Source: an uncultured Bacteroidia bacterium (GTDB lineage Bacteria; Bacteroidota; Bacteroidia; Bacteroidales; UBA932). From it: a DNA stretch of 64,000 nt. The notes below the pieces were generated by a model. The model searched no databases. It saw only the letters and a program-made list of their open reading frames with translations, and was not told the DNA's origin. Where the stretch lies: contig CADAND010000003.1 of NCBI GenBank assembly GCA_902789245.1, positions 1-64,000 on the forward strand, given 5' to 3'. Shown here one piece after another: positions 54,694-63,796 of this stretch (its first letter is position 1; each line of letters opens with the position of its first letter). A program made the position numbers and the translations under genes.

Positions 54694-55737
54694 CTATTCT
54701 ATTTGTCTTATTTTCAATATGTTGAATGCGGTTAGCACGCTTCCGATTCCCAGCAGGGCCAGGCAGTTGACCGGATTTGCGGCCAATTTGACGCCCTTGA
54801 GCAGGATCTTCCAGGCGCCATCTACCATCCAGAAGAAAGGATTGACGAAGCGGGTGGCGGCCCAAACAGGATCCATGTTGTCCAGCGGGGCGAACATGGT
54901 GCTGAGCAGGATCAGCGTGATGAACAGGAACACCAGCACATAGATCGTCCGCACCATGGTCCGCGTGCTTGCGGCGATGAGGATGCCCAGGTTCACGATG
55001 GCGAAGAGGAAGCAGGCGGCCAGCAGGAAGAGCTCCCACAGGGGTCCGGCGCTTTGCAGCGCGAAGACCCAGCGCGCGATCAGCAGGCCGACGGCCAGCT
55101 CGCACAGGCCGACCAACGAGAAGAACACCAGCTTGGACGCGACGTACATCAGGGGGCTCAAACCCGTGCTTCGCAGGTGTTCCAGCACCTTGCTCTCCTT
55201 TTCCGTGACGACGGACAAAGCGACCAGGCAGCAGCCCACGATGGCGATCAGCAGGACCAGCATCGCGACGAGGTAGTAATGCGTGTTGCCTGTTCCGGAC
55301 ACGAAGAGGGTATGGCTCCTGAGCAGCTCGTTCTCTTGCGTCCCGTGCAGCTGGAGGCCCACATAATAAGCCACGTCGCGGGCCAGCGGGAGGTTGGAGG
55401 CGTCGGCGAGAATGCGGCACGCCTCGTCGTTGGCGGGCACGATGACGATGGCGTCGATCTCCCCGCGCGCCATCCGGCCCTCCGCTTCCTGCCGGGAGGA
55501 AGCCTGGGAGAGTTGGGCGATCTGGGGTGAGCCCGCCAGGAGCGCTAGCGTCTCCCGGCCCCGGCCGGAGAAGGATTCGTCCACCACCTCCACGCGGATC
55601 CGGGGCTTGTTGGAAAGGCCGAAGGGAACGAACCCCACGGTCACCAGCGGGCAGAGGAGCAGCACAAAGAGCAGGGCCGGCGTGCGCACCAGCTGCAGGA
55701 ACTCCTTCACGAGCATATGCCACAGCACCCGCATCAT
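54694..55737 (-). CDS. ABC-2 permease A of the second exporter
   Basis: A 347-residue permease of the YbhR/YbhS type: first helix (about 20-40), a periplasmic domain (to about 155), then several helices from about residue 160. It overlaps permease B by 4 bp and is followed 1 bp later by the nitroreductase. With permease B it should make the inner-membrane part of an ATP-driven exporter. Confidence 0.88.
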   Translation of the reverse strand: MMRVLWHMLVKEFLQLVRTPALLFVLLLCPLVTVGFVPFGLSNKPRIRVEVVDESFSGRGRETLALLAGSPQIAQLSQASSRQEAEGRMARGEIDAIVIVPANDEACRILADASNLPLARDVAYYVGLQLHGTQENELLRSHTLFVSGTGNTHYYLVAMLVLLIAIVGCCLVALSVVTEKESKVLEHLRSTGLSPLMYVASKLVFFSLVGLCELAVGLLIARWVFALQSAGPLWELFLLAACFLFAIVNLGILIAASTRTMVRTIYVLVFLFITLILLSTMFAPLDNMDPVWAATRFVNPFFWMVDGAWKILLKGVKLAANPVNCLALLGIGSVLTAFNILKIRQIE

Positions 55738-56822
55738 CTGGGAATCCTCCTTTTGAAACCAACGAGGGAAAGCGCGATGGCCAGGACCAGTTCCGAGAAC
55801 AGGATCAGAATCCAGGAAAGGTTCTCCGCGATGCCGGTCCCCTTATAGGCGATGTCCCGGAACGCGCTGATGAACGCCGTCCCCGGCAGATAGGTCACGA
55901 CAGCCCGGATGGGGCCGTCCATCGCACTGATCGGGAAGATGAAGCCGGACAGGAAGACGTTCGGGATGAAGAGCACGATCCAGCAAAGGATCAGCACGTC
56001 CAGCGGCCGGTCGAACCAGGACGCGATCAGCAGCCCCAGCGACATGCAGCAGACGGAGTAGAGGATGCACAGTCCGAAGAACAGCAACAGGCTGCCCTGG
56101 ATGACAATGCCGAAATACAGGCAGATCAGATAGACCACGGCCACGTGGAAGAGCGAGATGAGGAAATAGGGAAGCGACTTGCCCGCGATCAGCTCCCAGC
56201 TGGCCATGCGCGTCATCCGGAGCATGCGGTAAGTACCCTGGATTTTTTCCTTGTTCACACTCGTGCCCAGCACGATGGAGGACACCAGGATGAAGATCAT
56301 CAGCACCAGGCCCGGGATGGGCATGTATTCCTTCTTTAGGGAAGGGTTGTAGACGTATCGTACCGGCGGACCGTCGTCCTGTGCGGCGAAGACGTGCCTT
56401 TCCCGCGCGAAAAAGTCGGCCATCACGGATTCCAGCATCAGTTCTATGCTGGTAGAAAAGTACGAACTGGTCCCGTCCAGGAAGATGTCGATGCCGTCGT
56501 TGCCGTAGAGCACGACGGCGCGGGTGTTGGCGGTCGCAAAGGCCTCCGCGATCTGCCCCGCGCTTTCCAGGCGCCCCGCAATGTGGATCTTGGGGTTCGC
56601 TTCCAGCTGGGCGAACAGGCGTTCCGCGGCCGCGTCGTGGCCGGGATTGCAGACCTGGATGTTGTGGTGGTGCACCTCGAACGAGAGGGCGTAGCCGAAG
56701 AGCAGCAGGATGACCACCGGCATCAGGAAAAGCAGCAGGCAACTGACCTTGTCCCTGAAAATGTGCCGGAATTCCTTGCGGACGACCGAGCGGATATGGT
56801 CTTTCGTCGTTGTCTGCATCAT
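55734..56822 (-). CDS. ABC-2 permease B of the second exporter
   Basis: A 362-residue permease. The start at 56822 gives the ATGA overlap with the preceding ATPase. First helix VSCLLLFLMPVVILLLFGYAL (about 25-45), periplasmic domain with HHHNIQVCNPGHDAAAERLF, then six C-terminal helices. It is paired with permease A. Confidence 0.88.
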   Translation of the reverse strand: MMQTTTKDHIRSVVRKEFRHIFRDKVSCLLLFLMPVVILLLFGYALSFEVHHHNIQVCNPGHDAAAERLFAQLEANPKIHIAGRLESAGQIAEAFATANTRAVVLYGNDGIDIFLDGTSSYFSTSIELMLESVMADFFARERHVFAAQDDGPPVRYVYNPSLKKEYMPIPGLVLMIFILVSSIVLGTSVNKEKIQGTYRMLRMTRMASWELIAGKSLPYFLISLFHVAVVYLICLYFGIVIQGSLLLFFGLCILYSVCCMSLGLLIASWFDRPLDVLILCWIVLFIPNVFLSGFIFPISAMDGPIRAVVTYLPGTAFISAFRDIAYKGTGIAENLSWILILFSELVLAIALSLVGFKRRIPR

Positions 56823-57481
56823 CTGAAATAGGTCAGGAAATCCTGTTGCGTGGCGGCGAGTTCCTGCGGGACGCCGCTCGCCACGACCCGGCCGCCATTC
56901 ATGATGGTCAGCCGGCTGCAATAGTAGGCCTCGTCGAGGTAGTGCGTGCTCACGATCACGCCCGTTCCTTCCGCCGCCCTGGCCTGGATGAGTTTCCACA
57001 TGCGGCGGCGCGACAGGGCGTCCAGTCCGCTCGTCGGTTCGTCGAGAATCAGCACGGGCGGATCCGCGATGACCGCGATGGAGAAGGAGAGCGCCTGCCG
57101 CCAGCCCGAAGGCAGGAGCTTGACCTGCCGGTTCAGGTAAGGCGTCAGTTCCAGCGAAGCGACCATGGCCTCCTCGCGCGCCGCGGTTTGCGCGCGGTCC
57201 AGGCCGGCCAGCGTGGCGTAGAAACGGATATTCTCATGGACGGTCAGCTCTTCGACCAGCGAGAAAGTCTGGCACATGTAGCCGGGCCGCCCCTGGACCG
57301 AGATCTGGCCGCCGTCGGGCCGGAGCAGGTCGCAGATCATGCGGATCAGCGTGGTCTTGCCGGCGCCGTTCGCCCCCAGCAGACCCAGGATTTCTCCTTT
57401 CGCGAGCGTGAGCGAAACGTCGTTCACGGCGGTGAAATCGCCGAAACACTTGCTGACATGGCTGATCTCGACCAGGTTCAT
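56819..57481 (-). CDS. ABC ATPase 2 of the second exporter
   Basis: A 220-residue nucleotide-binding domain. Walker A is GANGAGKTT (about 36-44), Walker B is VLILDEPTSG, followed by the switch His (STHYLDEA). The signature reads LPSGWRQ (123-129) instead of LSGGMRQ, as in the second half of YbhF-type proteins. It starts at 57481 with a 4-bp overlap with ATPase 1. The two ATPases match the two halves of the fused E. coli YbhF, kept here as separate genes. Confidence 0.92.
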   Translation of the reverse strand: MNLVEISHVSKCFGDFTAVNDVSLTLAKGEILGLLGANGAGKTTLIRMICDLLRPDGGQISVQGRPGYMCQTFSLVEELTVHENIRFYATLAGLDRAQTAAREEAMVASLELTPYLNRQVKLLPSGWRQALSFSIAVIADPPVLILDEPTSGLDALSRRRMWKLIQARAAEGTGVIVSTHYLDEAYYCSRLTIMNGGRVVASGVPQELAATQQDFLTYFR

Positions 57482-58371
57482 ACGCGCGGCCTCCTTTCCG
57501 ACAGGGTGTCGATGAAGATGTCTTCGATGTCCGGCTCGGCCGGGACGGGGATTTTCCCACAGATGGCCGCTCCGTGGAACGTGTTGTCGGCCGTGATGTG
57601 CATCTGGTCCCCCCAGAGGTAATAGTCCAGCACGCCCGGTTCGGTGGCGAGCGCAGCCTCGAGCCGCGGCAGGTCGGCGGGCTGGCACGGGAGCGAAAAG
57701 AGGCGGTGCTGGTAGGAGCCGATGATGCCCGCCGGGCTGTCGAACAGCAGGATTTCGCCCTGGTGCAGGAAGAGGATCTTATCGGAGAGCGCGGCTTCGT
57801 CGAGGTAGTGCGTGCTCACGAGCACGCTGACGCCCTTGTCGCGCAGGGCGCCGATCTCCTGCCACATGTCGTGGCGCGACACGGGGTCGACGCCGACGGT
57901 CGGCTCGTCGAGCAGCAGCACGGACGGGTTGTGCACCAGCGCGCAGCAGATGGCGAGTTTCTGCTTCATGCCGCCGGACAGCGTGTCCGCCCGGAAGTCG
58001 GAGAAGCCGACCAGGCTGCGCCACAGGTATGGAGACAACTGCTCGATGTCAGCCGCGTTGCAGCCGTAAGCGCCCGCGAAGAACGCGAGGTTTTCCGCTA
58101 CGGTCAGGTCGCCGTACAGGGAGAATCGCCCCGGGACATAGCCGATGCGGCACCGGGCGTCCCGTGCCTGAGTCCGGATATCAAAGCCACCGATGCTGGC
58201 CTCGCCCGTGAAATCAGGGTCGAGGGTGGCCAGGATATTGAAGAGGGTGGATTTGCCGGCGCCGTTCGCGCCCATCAGGGCCACGATCTGCGCGTCTTCC
58301 ACCTGGAAAGAAACGTCTTTGAGGACCTGACGCGGGCCAAACCGCTTGGATATGCCCCGGGCGGCAATCAT
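57478..58371 (-). CDS. ABC ATPase 1 of the second exporter
   Basis: A 297-residue ATPase with canonical motifs: Walker A GANGAGKST (34-42), signature LSGGMKQ, Walker B VLLLDEPTVGVD, switch His in STHYLDEA. A C-terminal extension of about 80 residues (after residue 215) is typical for drug-exporter ATPases. It overlaps the HlyD stop and the ATPase 2 start by 4 bp each. Confidence 0.93.
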   Translation of the reverse strand: MIAARGISKRFGPRQVLKDVSFQVEDAQIVALMGANGAGKSTLFNILATLDPDFTGEASIGGFDIRTQARDARCRIGYVPGRFSLYGDLTVAENLAFFAGAYGCNAADIEQLSPYLWRSLVGFSDFRADTLSGGMKQKLAICCALVHNPSVLLLDEPTVGVDPVSRHDMWQEIGALRDKGVSVLVSTHYLDEAALSDKILFLHQGEILLFDSPAGIIGSYQHRLFSLPCQPADLPRLEAALATEPGVLDYYLWGDQMHITADNTFHGAAICGKIPVPAEPDIEDIFIDTLSERRPRV

Positions 58372-59282
58372 CGTTGGGGGGACAGGAAGATTTCAGCGGG
58401 CATGCCCGGTTTGAGCAGATCGTCCTTTTCAAGGTCGACCCGGACGTGGTAGACCATGGTGGTGCGGGTGTCGCGGGTCAGCACTTTGTTCGGCATGAAT
58501 TCCGCCTCCGTGGCGACGTAGCTGATCCGGCCCTGCACGCGCCGCAGCTTGCCGGCGCCGGCGTCCACGCCCACCGACACGCTGTCGCCCAGGGCGACGC
58601 GCGCAAGGGTGTCCCCGTCCAACCAGGCATCCACGAACAGATGATTGAGATCGGAGAGTTTGTATATTGGCTGGCCTGGAGCCACGAATTCGTGCAGGTG
58701 GGAATACAGGGCCGTCACTGTGCCGTTCTCAGGATTCCGGACGGTGCAACGGTCGATCCGGTCGCGGACGATGTCTGCCTGCGAGCGCATGGAGGTGATG
58801 TTGGCCTGCACGGCGGCCGTCTCCCGCGACAGGGAGGAGCGGGCCGCGGAAATCTGGCTGTCCACGACGCGAAGCTGGTCGTCGATTTTGTCCAGTTGGT
58901 TGCCGGAGGCGCTGCCGGACGAGACGAGTCCGGCTATGCGTGCGCGCTCCTTCTCCAAGGATTCCTTCTGTCGGAAGAGCACGTCCAACTGACGCCCTGC
59001 GTCCGGCAGGGTCGGCCCCAGGGCCTGGATTTGGGCTTCCAGCGCGCGAAGTTGGAGCGAAAGCGCCGAAGTATCGAGCAGGACGCCCAAGGCATCTTGC
59101 TCCACCGCTTGCCCTTCCGCCACGGGCAACGCGACAATCTGGCCGGCTTCTGAGGCGGCGACCATCCAGCTATGCGCATCGATGAGGCCATAGGCGTCAG
59201 GTTTGCCGGCGTGGCCGCAGGCTCCCCCGACCAGCACCAGGCAGGCCAGGAGACCGGAAAGGAAAAGAGCGTTTCGTGTCAT
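58368..59282 (-). CDS. HlyD-family lipoprotein adaptor
   Basis: A 304-residue membrane-fusion protein with a lipobox (GGAC, Cys22), so anchored as a lipoprotein. A lipoyl half (GQIVALPVAEGQAVEQDALGVLLD), a coiled-coil hairpin (about 75-165) and the return half (TVTALYSHLHEFVAPGQPIYKL) follow. It should join the ABC permeases to TolC. It overlaps both neighbours by 4 bp. Confidence 0.92.
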   Translation of the reverse strand: MTRNALFLSGLLACLVLVGGACGHAGKPDAYGLIDAHSWMVAASEAGQIVALPVAEGQAVEQDALGVLLDTSALSLQLRALEAQIQALGPTLPDAGRQLDVLFRQKESLEKERARIAGLVSSGSASGNQLDKIDDQLRVVDSQISAARSSLSRETAAVQANITSMRSQADIVRDRIDRCTVRNPENGTVTALYSHLHEFVAPGQPIYKLSDLNHLFVDAWLDGDTLARVALGDSVSVGVDAGAGKLRRVQGRISYVATEAEFMPNKVLTRDTRTTMVYHVRVDLEKDDLLKPGMPAEIFLSPQR

Positions 59283-60544
59283 GGTTCTGAAATATAACGC
59301 TTGCGCAGCAATTGCTGCTGCAGCTTGAGGATACTATAGAGCTCACAGTCCAGGCGGGCTGCCGAGAGCTGCTCCAGGGCGGTCAGATAATTGGACATGG
59401 GGGTGACTCCCTGGTCGGACTGCCGGTCCAGCTCTTCGCAGAGTTCTTCATATTTGGCCACGATGCCTTCGCTGGCGGCCAGCAAGGTTCCATAGCGGGC
59501 GATCTCCCCGTCGTACTTCAGTAATTCGACGCGTTTCCTGCGTTCGGCGTTTTCCCGCTGCAGCTCAATTTGGCGGGCTGCTGCGTCCAGCCGTGCCGTG
59601 CCGGCATTCGCGGCGCGCCATTCCGTGAGCGGGATGACCAGGGAGAGACCCACGACAGCGTATAGATCCGGGCGTCGCTCAAAAAAGTTCAGCGGCCAGC
59701 GGCCGTAGCCCGCCGTGCCGAAGGCCTGCAGTGAAGGAAGCGCCTGGGCGCGTGCAAGCTGTTTGTTCAGCTCAATCCGGCGTGCTTCCAGATCCAGGCG
59801 CGCCAGGCCGGCATCCGGCACAAACACTTCCTTATCCTCGTCAGCGGGCATTTCGAACTCGGTGTCCGCGTCGATGGGCAGTCCGGTCAGCTCCGCGAGC
59901 ATAGCCTGTGCTGCCGCCGTCTGGGCGGCACTCCCGGCCATGTCCGCTTCCAATTTGGACAGCTGCGCTTCCAGCGTCAGGACCATGTCCCTGAAGCCGA
60001 TGCCGGCTTCGAAGGCCCGCTGGGCGTCCAAGAGTTTGATTTTAACGGCGTTAAGCTGCCGGCCGAGAATCTCGTCACGCTTGCGCGCCAGAAGAATGCC
60101 CAGGAAGAGTTCGTCTACGGCCCGATCCAACTCGACACCCCGGCTGTCCAGTCCGGTGCGTTCGAGCTCGTGGTCCAGGTCATTGAGGTCAGTCTTGAGT
60201 TTTCGCTGCCCACCGCTGTAGATGGGCTGAGCCAGCAACAGGCCGACGTGATACTGAAATTTGGGGGTGGCGTACAATTCGAACGGAAAATCCGTCAGGC
60301 TGGCCGGATTGGGGCTGTCTGACTGGTAACTGGCAATGCCGTAGCCGTTGATGGAAGTCTGGAACGGGTGCTTCTCCAGGCGTTCGTTTGCCTGTCGGTC
60401 CAGTTCGTTGAGCTGGTACAGGGTCTCCAGTTTGCCCTCCCGCCTGGCTGCCTCCCGGCATTCCCCGAGCGATAACGGTCCGCTCCCGAATGTGGCGGGA
60501 ACGGAGATAATCCAGGCGAAACAGAAGAGCGTTAGTTTTTTCAT
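59279..60544 (-). CDS. TolC-family outer-membrane protein
   Basis: A 421-residue efflux channel, first gene of the operon. The signal peptide ends near residue 21 (TFGSG), followed by LSLGECREAARREGKLETLYQLN and long helical repeats of the TolC fold. The ATG at 60544 lies exactly 7 nt after a TATATTTG box, so the long operon probably has a leaderless start. The upstream GTG (60550) is inside that interval. Confidence 0.88.
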   Translation of the reverse strand: MKKLTLFCFAWIISVPATFGSGPLSLGECREAARREGKLETLYQLNELDRQANERLEKHPFQTSINGYGIASYQSDSPNPASLTDFPFELYATPKFQYHVGLLLAQPIYSGGQRKLKTDLNDLDHELERTGLDSRGVELDRAVDELFLGILLARKRDEILGRQLNAVKIKLLDAQRAFEAGIGFRDMVLTLEAQLSKLEADMAGSAAQTAAAQAMLAELTGLPIDADTEFEMPADEDKEVFVPDAGLARLDLEARRIELNKQLARAQALPSLQAFGTAGYGRWPLNFFERRPDLYAVVGLSLVIPLTEWRAANAGTARLDAAARQIELQRENAERRKRVELLKYDGEIARYGTLLAASEGIVAKYEELCEELDRQSDQGVTPMSNYLTALEQLSAARLDCELYSILKLQQQLLRKRYISEP

Positions 60545-60551
60545 ATGCACC

Positions 60552-60559
60552 CAAATATA
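60552..60559 (-). promoter_or_regulatory. -7 box of the eight-gene exporter operon
   Basis: Minus-strand TATATTTG, exactly 7 nt before the ATG at 60544. Confidence 0.6.
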
Positions 60560-60601
60560 CGAATAATCCGGCTCTTTCTTTGTTTTTCTGCAGAATATTC
60601 G

Positions 60602-60609
60602 TATTTTGG
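60602..60609 (+). promoter_or_regulatory. Possible -7 box of the barrel protein gene
   Basis: TATTTTGG, 21 nt before the ATG at 60631; a TTGG variant. Confidence 0.4.
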
Positions 60610-60630
60610 GCTCGAATTAATCACTGCAGT

Positions 60631-61191
60631 ATGAAAAGATTATTCACCATCCTCGCCGCATGCCTGTTAGTGACAGCCGCATCGGCCCAGACTATCTCCA
60701 AGGGCACGTTCTTCGTCAACCCGACTCTCACCAACCTCAGCTTCAATGCTGTTACAATCAGTTCCGGAGGAGCGAAAGAATCTATGAACCGTATCGGCTT
60801 ACAGGCCACTGGCGGCTATGCCATTATAGATAATCTCGCCGTTGTCGCCGGTGTGGGCTTCCAGTCCGGAAAGTATTCCGATTCCAGTATGAACGTACTC
60901 AACGCATTCGTGGGTGCCCGCTATTACTTCATCCCCAGCCTCTATGCCGGTTTGAACGCTGCGGTCGGTAATCTCTCGCTGAACAACAACACCGGTACAG
61001 GCTCCAAGGGAGCCAACACCGGAACGACTTTTGGTCTGGAAGCGAATGTGGGCTATTCCTGGTTCCTGTCCGAGCGCTTCGCGCTTGAACCCAGCCTTTC
61101 CTTCTACTATGGCCTCGTCAACCAGATGGCGGGCCAGAAGTTCAATCTTAACATGTTCTCTGTCAACTTCGGATTCCTTTACTATCTGTAA
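60631..61191 (+). CDS. Outer-membrane beta-barrel protein
   Basis: A 186-residue protein with a signal peptide (ends SAQT, about residue 19). The rest alternates polar and hydrophobic residues (YAIIDNLAVVAGVGFQSG, NAFVGARYYFIPSLYAGLNAAVG, FGLEANVGYSWFLSERFALEPSLSFYYG) and ends in the aromatic VNFGFLYYL, as in eight-stranded outer-membrane barrels (OmpW/OmpA-like). Function unknown. Confidence 0.8.
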   Translation: MKRLFTILAACLLVTAASAQTISKGTFFVNPTLTNLSFNAVTISSGGAKESMNRIGLQATGGYAIIDNLAVVAGVGFQSGKYSDSSMNVLNAFVGARYYFIPSLYAGLNAAVGNLSLNNNTGTGSKGANTGTTFGLEANVGYSWFLSERFALEPSLSFYYGLVNQMAGQKFNLNMFSVNFGFLYYL

Positions 61192-61208
61192 CAGAGTCTG
61201 ATAGCATA

Positions 61209-61250
61209 CAAAACGGGGGAGCTGCGAAAAAGCTGCTCCCCCGTTTTGTT
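61209..61250. terminator. Bidirectional terminator
   Basis: CAAAACGGGGGAGC pairs perfectly with GCTCCCCCGTTTTG around a 12-base loop. It separates the barrel gene from the convergent peptidase gene, with T-rich flanks both ways. Confidence 0.88.
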
Positions 61251-61263
61251 ATGGGCGGGCCGC

Positions 61264-63738
61264 TCAGTCGTTGTTCAGCTCCTTCACGTCCACTTCGCCG
61301 CGCTCGCTCTCGCCGAGGAGCCACTCGGAGAAGTAGTCGGCGAGGCGCCAGAAGAAGTACTCGTTCATGTCGCCGAAACCGTGGCGCTGGCCGGGCAGGA
61401 TCAGCAGGTCGAAACGCTTGTTCGCCCGGATCAGGGCATTGACCACGCGGATGGTGTTGGCCGGGTTGACGTTGTTGTCGATGTCGCCGTGCACGAGCAT
61501 CAGGTGGCCCTTCAGGTTCGCGGCGATCTCCGGGTTGGTCTCGATGTGATAGACGAAGGTCGTGTCGCTCTGCTCCACCTTCTCCGTCACGCCGTGGTGC
61601 GTCTCGCTCCACCAGCGGTTGTAGATGCGGTTGTCGTGGTTGCCGGCGCAGGACACGGCCGCTTTGAAGAAGTCGGGGTACTTGAGGATGGCGGCCGTGG
61701 ACATGAAGCCGCCGCCGGAGTGCCCGTGGATGCCCACGCGGCTGCCGTCGATGAAGTCATATCTGCCGGCCAGCTGCTGGATGGCGTATTTCTGGTCCTC
61801 CAGGCCGTAGTCGCGCAGGTTCCCGTAGCCGTAATTGTGGTACCACTTCGAGCGGTTCGGATGGCCGCCGCGGTTGCCGACCGTGATCACGATGAAACCG
61901 ACCTGGGCGAGGCGGTCCGTGCGCACCATCCCCTTGGACCAGGCAATGTTGTTGGCCTCGACCTGCGGGCCGGGATAGACGTAGTCAATAATCGGGTACA
62001 CGCGCGTGGAATCGAAGTCGAAAGGCTTGTACATCGCGCCGTAGAGGTCCGTGACCCCGTCGGCCGCCTTGACCTTGAAGCGCTCCGGCATCTTGTAGCC
62101 GGCGGCAAACAGCAGGCTCAGGTCGGCCTTGTCGAGAAGCTTGCGCTTGCCGTCGCGCCCGATCAGCCAGGCCTCGGGGGCGTAGTCCACGCGGGAGCAG
62201 TTGGCCACCAGATAGCGGCCGTCGTCGCTGGCCGTGGCCTCCACGTTCATGTCATCCATGTCCAGCTGGCGGATGGGTCCGCCCGCGAGGGAGACGCGCC
62301 AGGTGTGCATCTGGTAAGGATTCTCGTCCTTGTTCACGCCGCAGGCGGAGAAGAGCACGTAGCCCTCCTTCTCGTTCACCGCCAGGATGTCCTCGACGTG
62401 GTAGGCGCCTTCGGTGAGGTTGCGCACCAGGGTGCCGTCCGCATTATAGAGATAGAGGTTGGCCCAGCCGTTGCGCTCGGACCACCAGAGGAATTGCTTT
62501 CCGCCGCCCAGCAGGTGGATCTGCCGGTCCTCGATGTAGGTATTCATGCGCTCGGAGACGAGGGTGCGGGTGGAGTCGGAGGCCAGGTCCACGCGGCACA
62601 CGTCCATGCGGTGCAGGTCGCGGGAGCCGCGGACCAGGTAGAAGCCGTCGTTGTCGCCCAGCCACACGCGGGAGCGGTACTTGTCATAGGTCTCGCGGAA
62701 TTTGCGCGGACGCGTGGAGACGTCGAAGGTCTGGTCCTTGAAGGCGTTGACCTGATAACGCTTGCTGCTCCCGTCGGGCATGGAGAAGACGTAGAGCTCC
62801 TCCGAGGGGCCCGGTTCGCCGGGCATCTGGTATTTGTAGGTCTCGAGGGTGGGGCGCGGCTGGCTTAGGGCGTTGATCACCCAGAGGTCCTTGATCTTAC
62901 GCATATCGGTCTTGACCGCGGCGAAGTGCTTGCCGTCCGGCGACCAGACGATCCCGCGCGCCATCACGCGGCGGGTGGTGTCGGTCTCCGTGTCGCCGGA
63001 ATAATTATCCACCCCGAAGCCCCACTGGCGCACGCCGTCTGAGGTGAGGCGGTGCTCCACGAGCGTGGAGTCCTTCTCGTCTTCCACGGCCTTGGCGAGG
63101 TTCTCGCGGTCCATCCAGAAGAGGTTGGAATTCTTGACGTACACGCCGGTCTGCCCGTCCGGCGAAATGCTGGCCCAGGCCGGGTACTCGCGCTTCTCGG
63201 GCTTGTACTCGGAGAGTTTGCCCGTGGCGAGCTCATACTGGAAATGCCAGACCTTCTTGGTCATCGGGGGCTTCTGGGGGCCCTTCGGCGTCTTGTCGCC
63301 ATCCTTCTTCGCACGCTCTGCGCGCTTCTGCGCCAGCGTGTCGGGCACCTCCTGCGTGCCCTTGATGTCGAAGCGCAGGTACTTGTCGTCCTTGAGCTTC
63401 ATGCCCTCGATCGGGAGGTGCTGCGCATCGAAGGGGTCGCGCGTGATGGCGGTGATCTCCATCGCGAGCTTCTCCATGTCGAAGGCCTGCGTCCTGCTGC
63501 CCGTCTCGGGATCCACGATCCAGTACTGCGTGCCCGCGGGGGTCTTCCACGCGTACCAGAACTTGTCCGAGTCGCGGAACCAGTTCGGGCTCAGCTCGGT
63601 GGAGAAAACCATTTGGGAGATGCGCTTGGCGGAAAACTGCGAAGCGAGGTCGTAGTTGGGCCGCTGCTTCGGGGCGTCGGCACCCTGTGCAGAGACGCCG
63701 GCCAGGGCGGCCAGCAGAAGGATAAGTATCCGTTTCAT
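61264..63738 (-). CDS. Secreted dipeptidyl peptidase IV-type S9B peptidase
   Basis: An 824-residue protein with a signal peptide (to about residue 19). The N-terminal DPPIV-type propeller (to about 560) precedes the catalytic domain. The triad is Ser674 (GHSGGGF), Asp754 (HGDIDNNV) and His786 (RHGFG). It should release dipeptides from peptide N-termini in the periplasm; S9B members vary in specificity. A TATCTTTA box lies 24 nt upstream of the start on its strand. Confidence 0.94.
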   Translation of the reverse strand: MKRILILLLAALAGVSAQGADAPKQRPNYDLASQFSAKRISQMVFSTELSPNWFRDSDKFWYAWKTPAGTQYWIVDPETGSRTQAFDMEKLAMEITAITRDPFDAQHLPIEGMKLKDDKYLRFDIKGTQEVPDTLAQKRAERAKKDGDKTPKGPQKPPMTKKVWHFQYELATGKLSEYKPEKREYPAWASISPDGQTGVYVKNSNLFWMDRENLAKAVEDEKDSTLVEHRLTSDGVRQWGFGVDNYSGDTETDTTRRVMARGIVWSPDGKHFAAVKTDMRKIKDLWVINALSQPRPTLETYKYQMPGEPGPSEELYVFSMPDGSSKRYQVNAFKDQTFDVSTRPRKFRETYDKYRSRVWLGDNDGFYLVRGSRDLHRMDVCRVDLASDSTRTLVSERMNTYIEDRQIHLLGGGKQFLWWSERNGWANLYLYNADGTLVRNLTEGAYHVEDILAVNEKEGYVLFSACGVNKDENPYQMHTWRVSLAGGPIRQLDMDDMNVEATASDDGRYLVANCSRVDYAPEAWLIGRDGKRKLLDKADLSLLFAAGYKMPERFKVKAADGVTDLYGAMYKPFDFDSTRVYPIIDYVYPGPQVEANNIAWSKGMVRTDRLAQVGFIVITVGNRGGHPNRSKWYHNYGYGNLRDYGLEDQKYAIQQLAGRYDFIDGSRVGIHGHSGGGFMSTAAILKYPDFFKAAVSCAGNHDNRIYNRWWSETHHGVTEKVEQSDTTFVYHIETNPEIAANLKGHLMLVHGDIDNNVNPANTIRVVNALIRANKRFDLLILPGQRHGFGDMNEYFFWRLADYFSEWLLGESERGEVDVKELNND

Positions 63739-63781
63739 ATAATTGAACCTTTATTGAGCAGGTAAAGATACGAAAAAATGC

Positions 63782-63789
63782 TATCTTTG
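63782..63789 (+). promoter_or_regulatory. -7 box of the last gene
   Basis: TATCTTTG, exactly 7 nt before the ATG at 63797; a fourth case of this spacing. Confidence 0.6.
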
Positions 63790-63796
63790 CTTCGTT

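Noticed and set aside
56819-57481. A defective ABC ATPase because of the LPSGWRQ signature
   Set aside because: Similar signatures are usual in the second nucleotide-binding half of YbhF-type exporters, and Walker A, Walker B and the switch His are intact.
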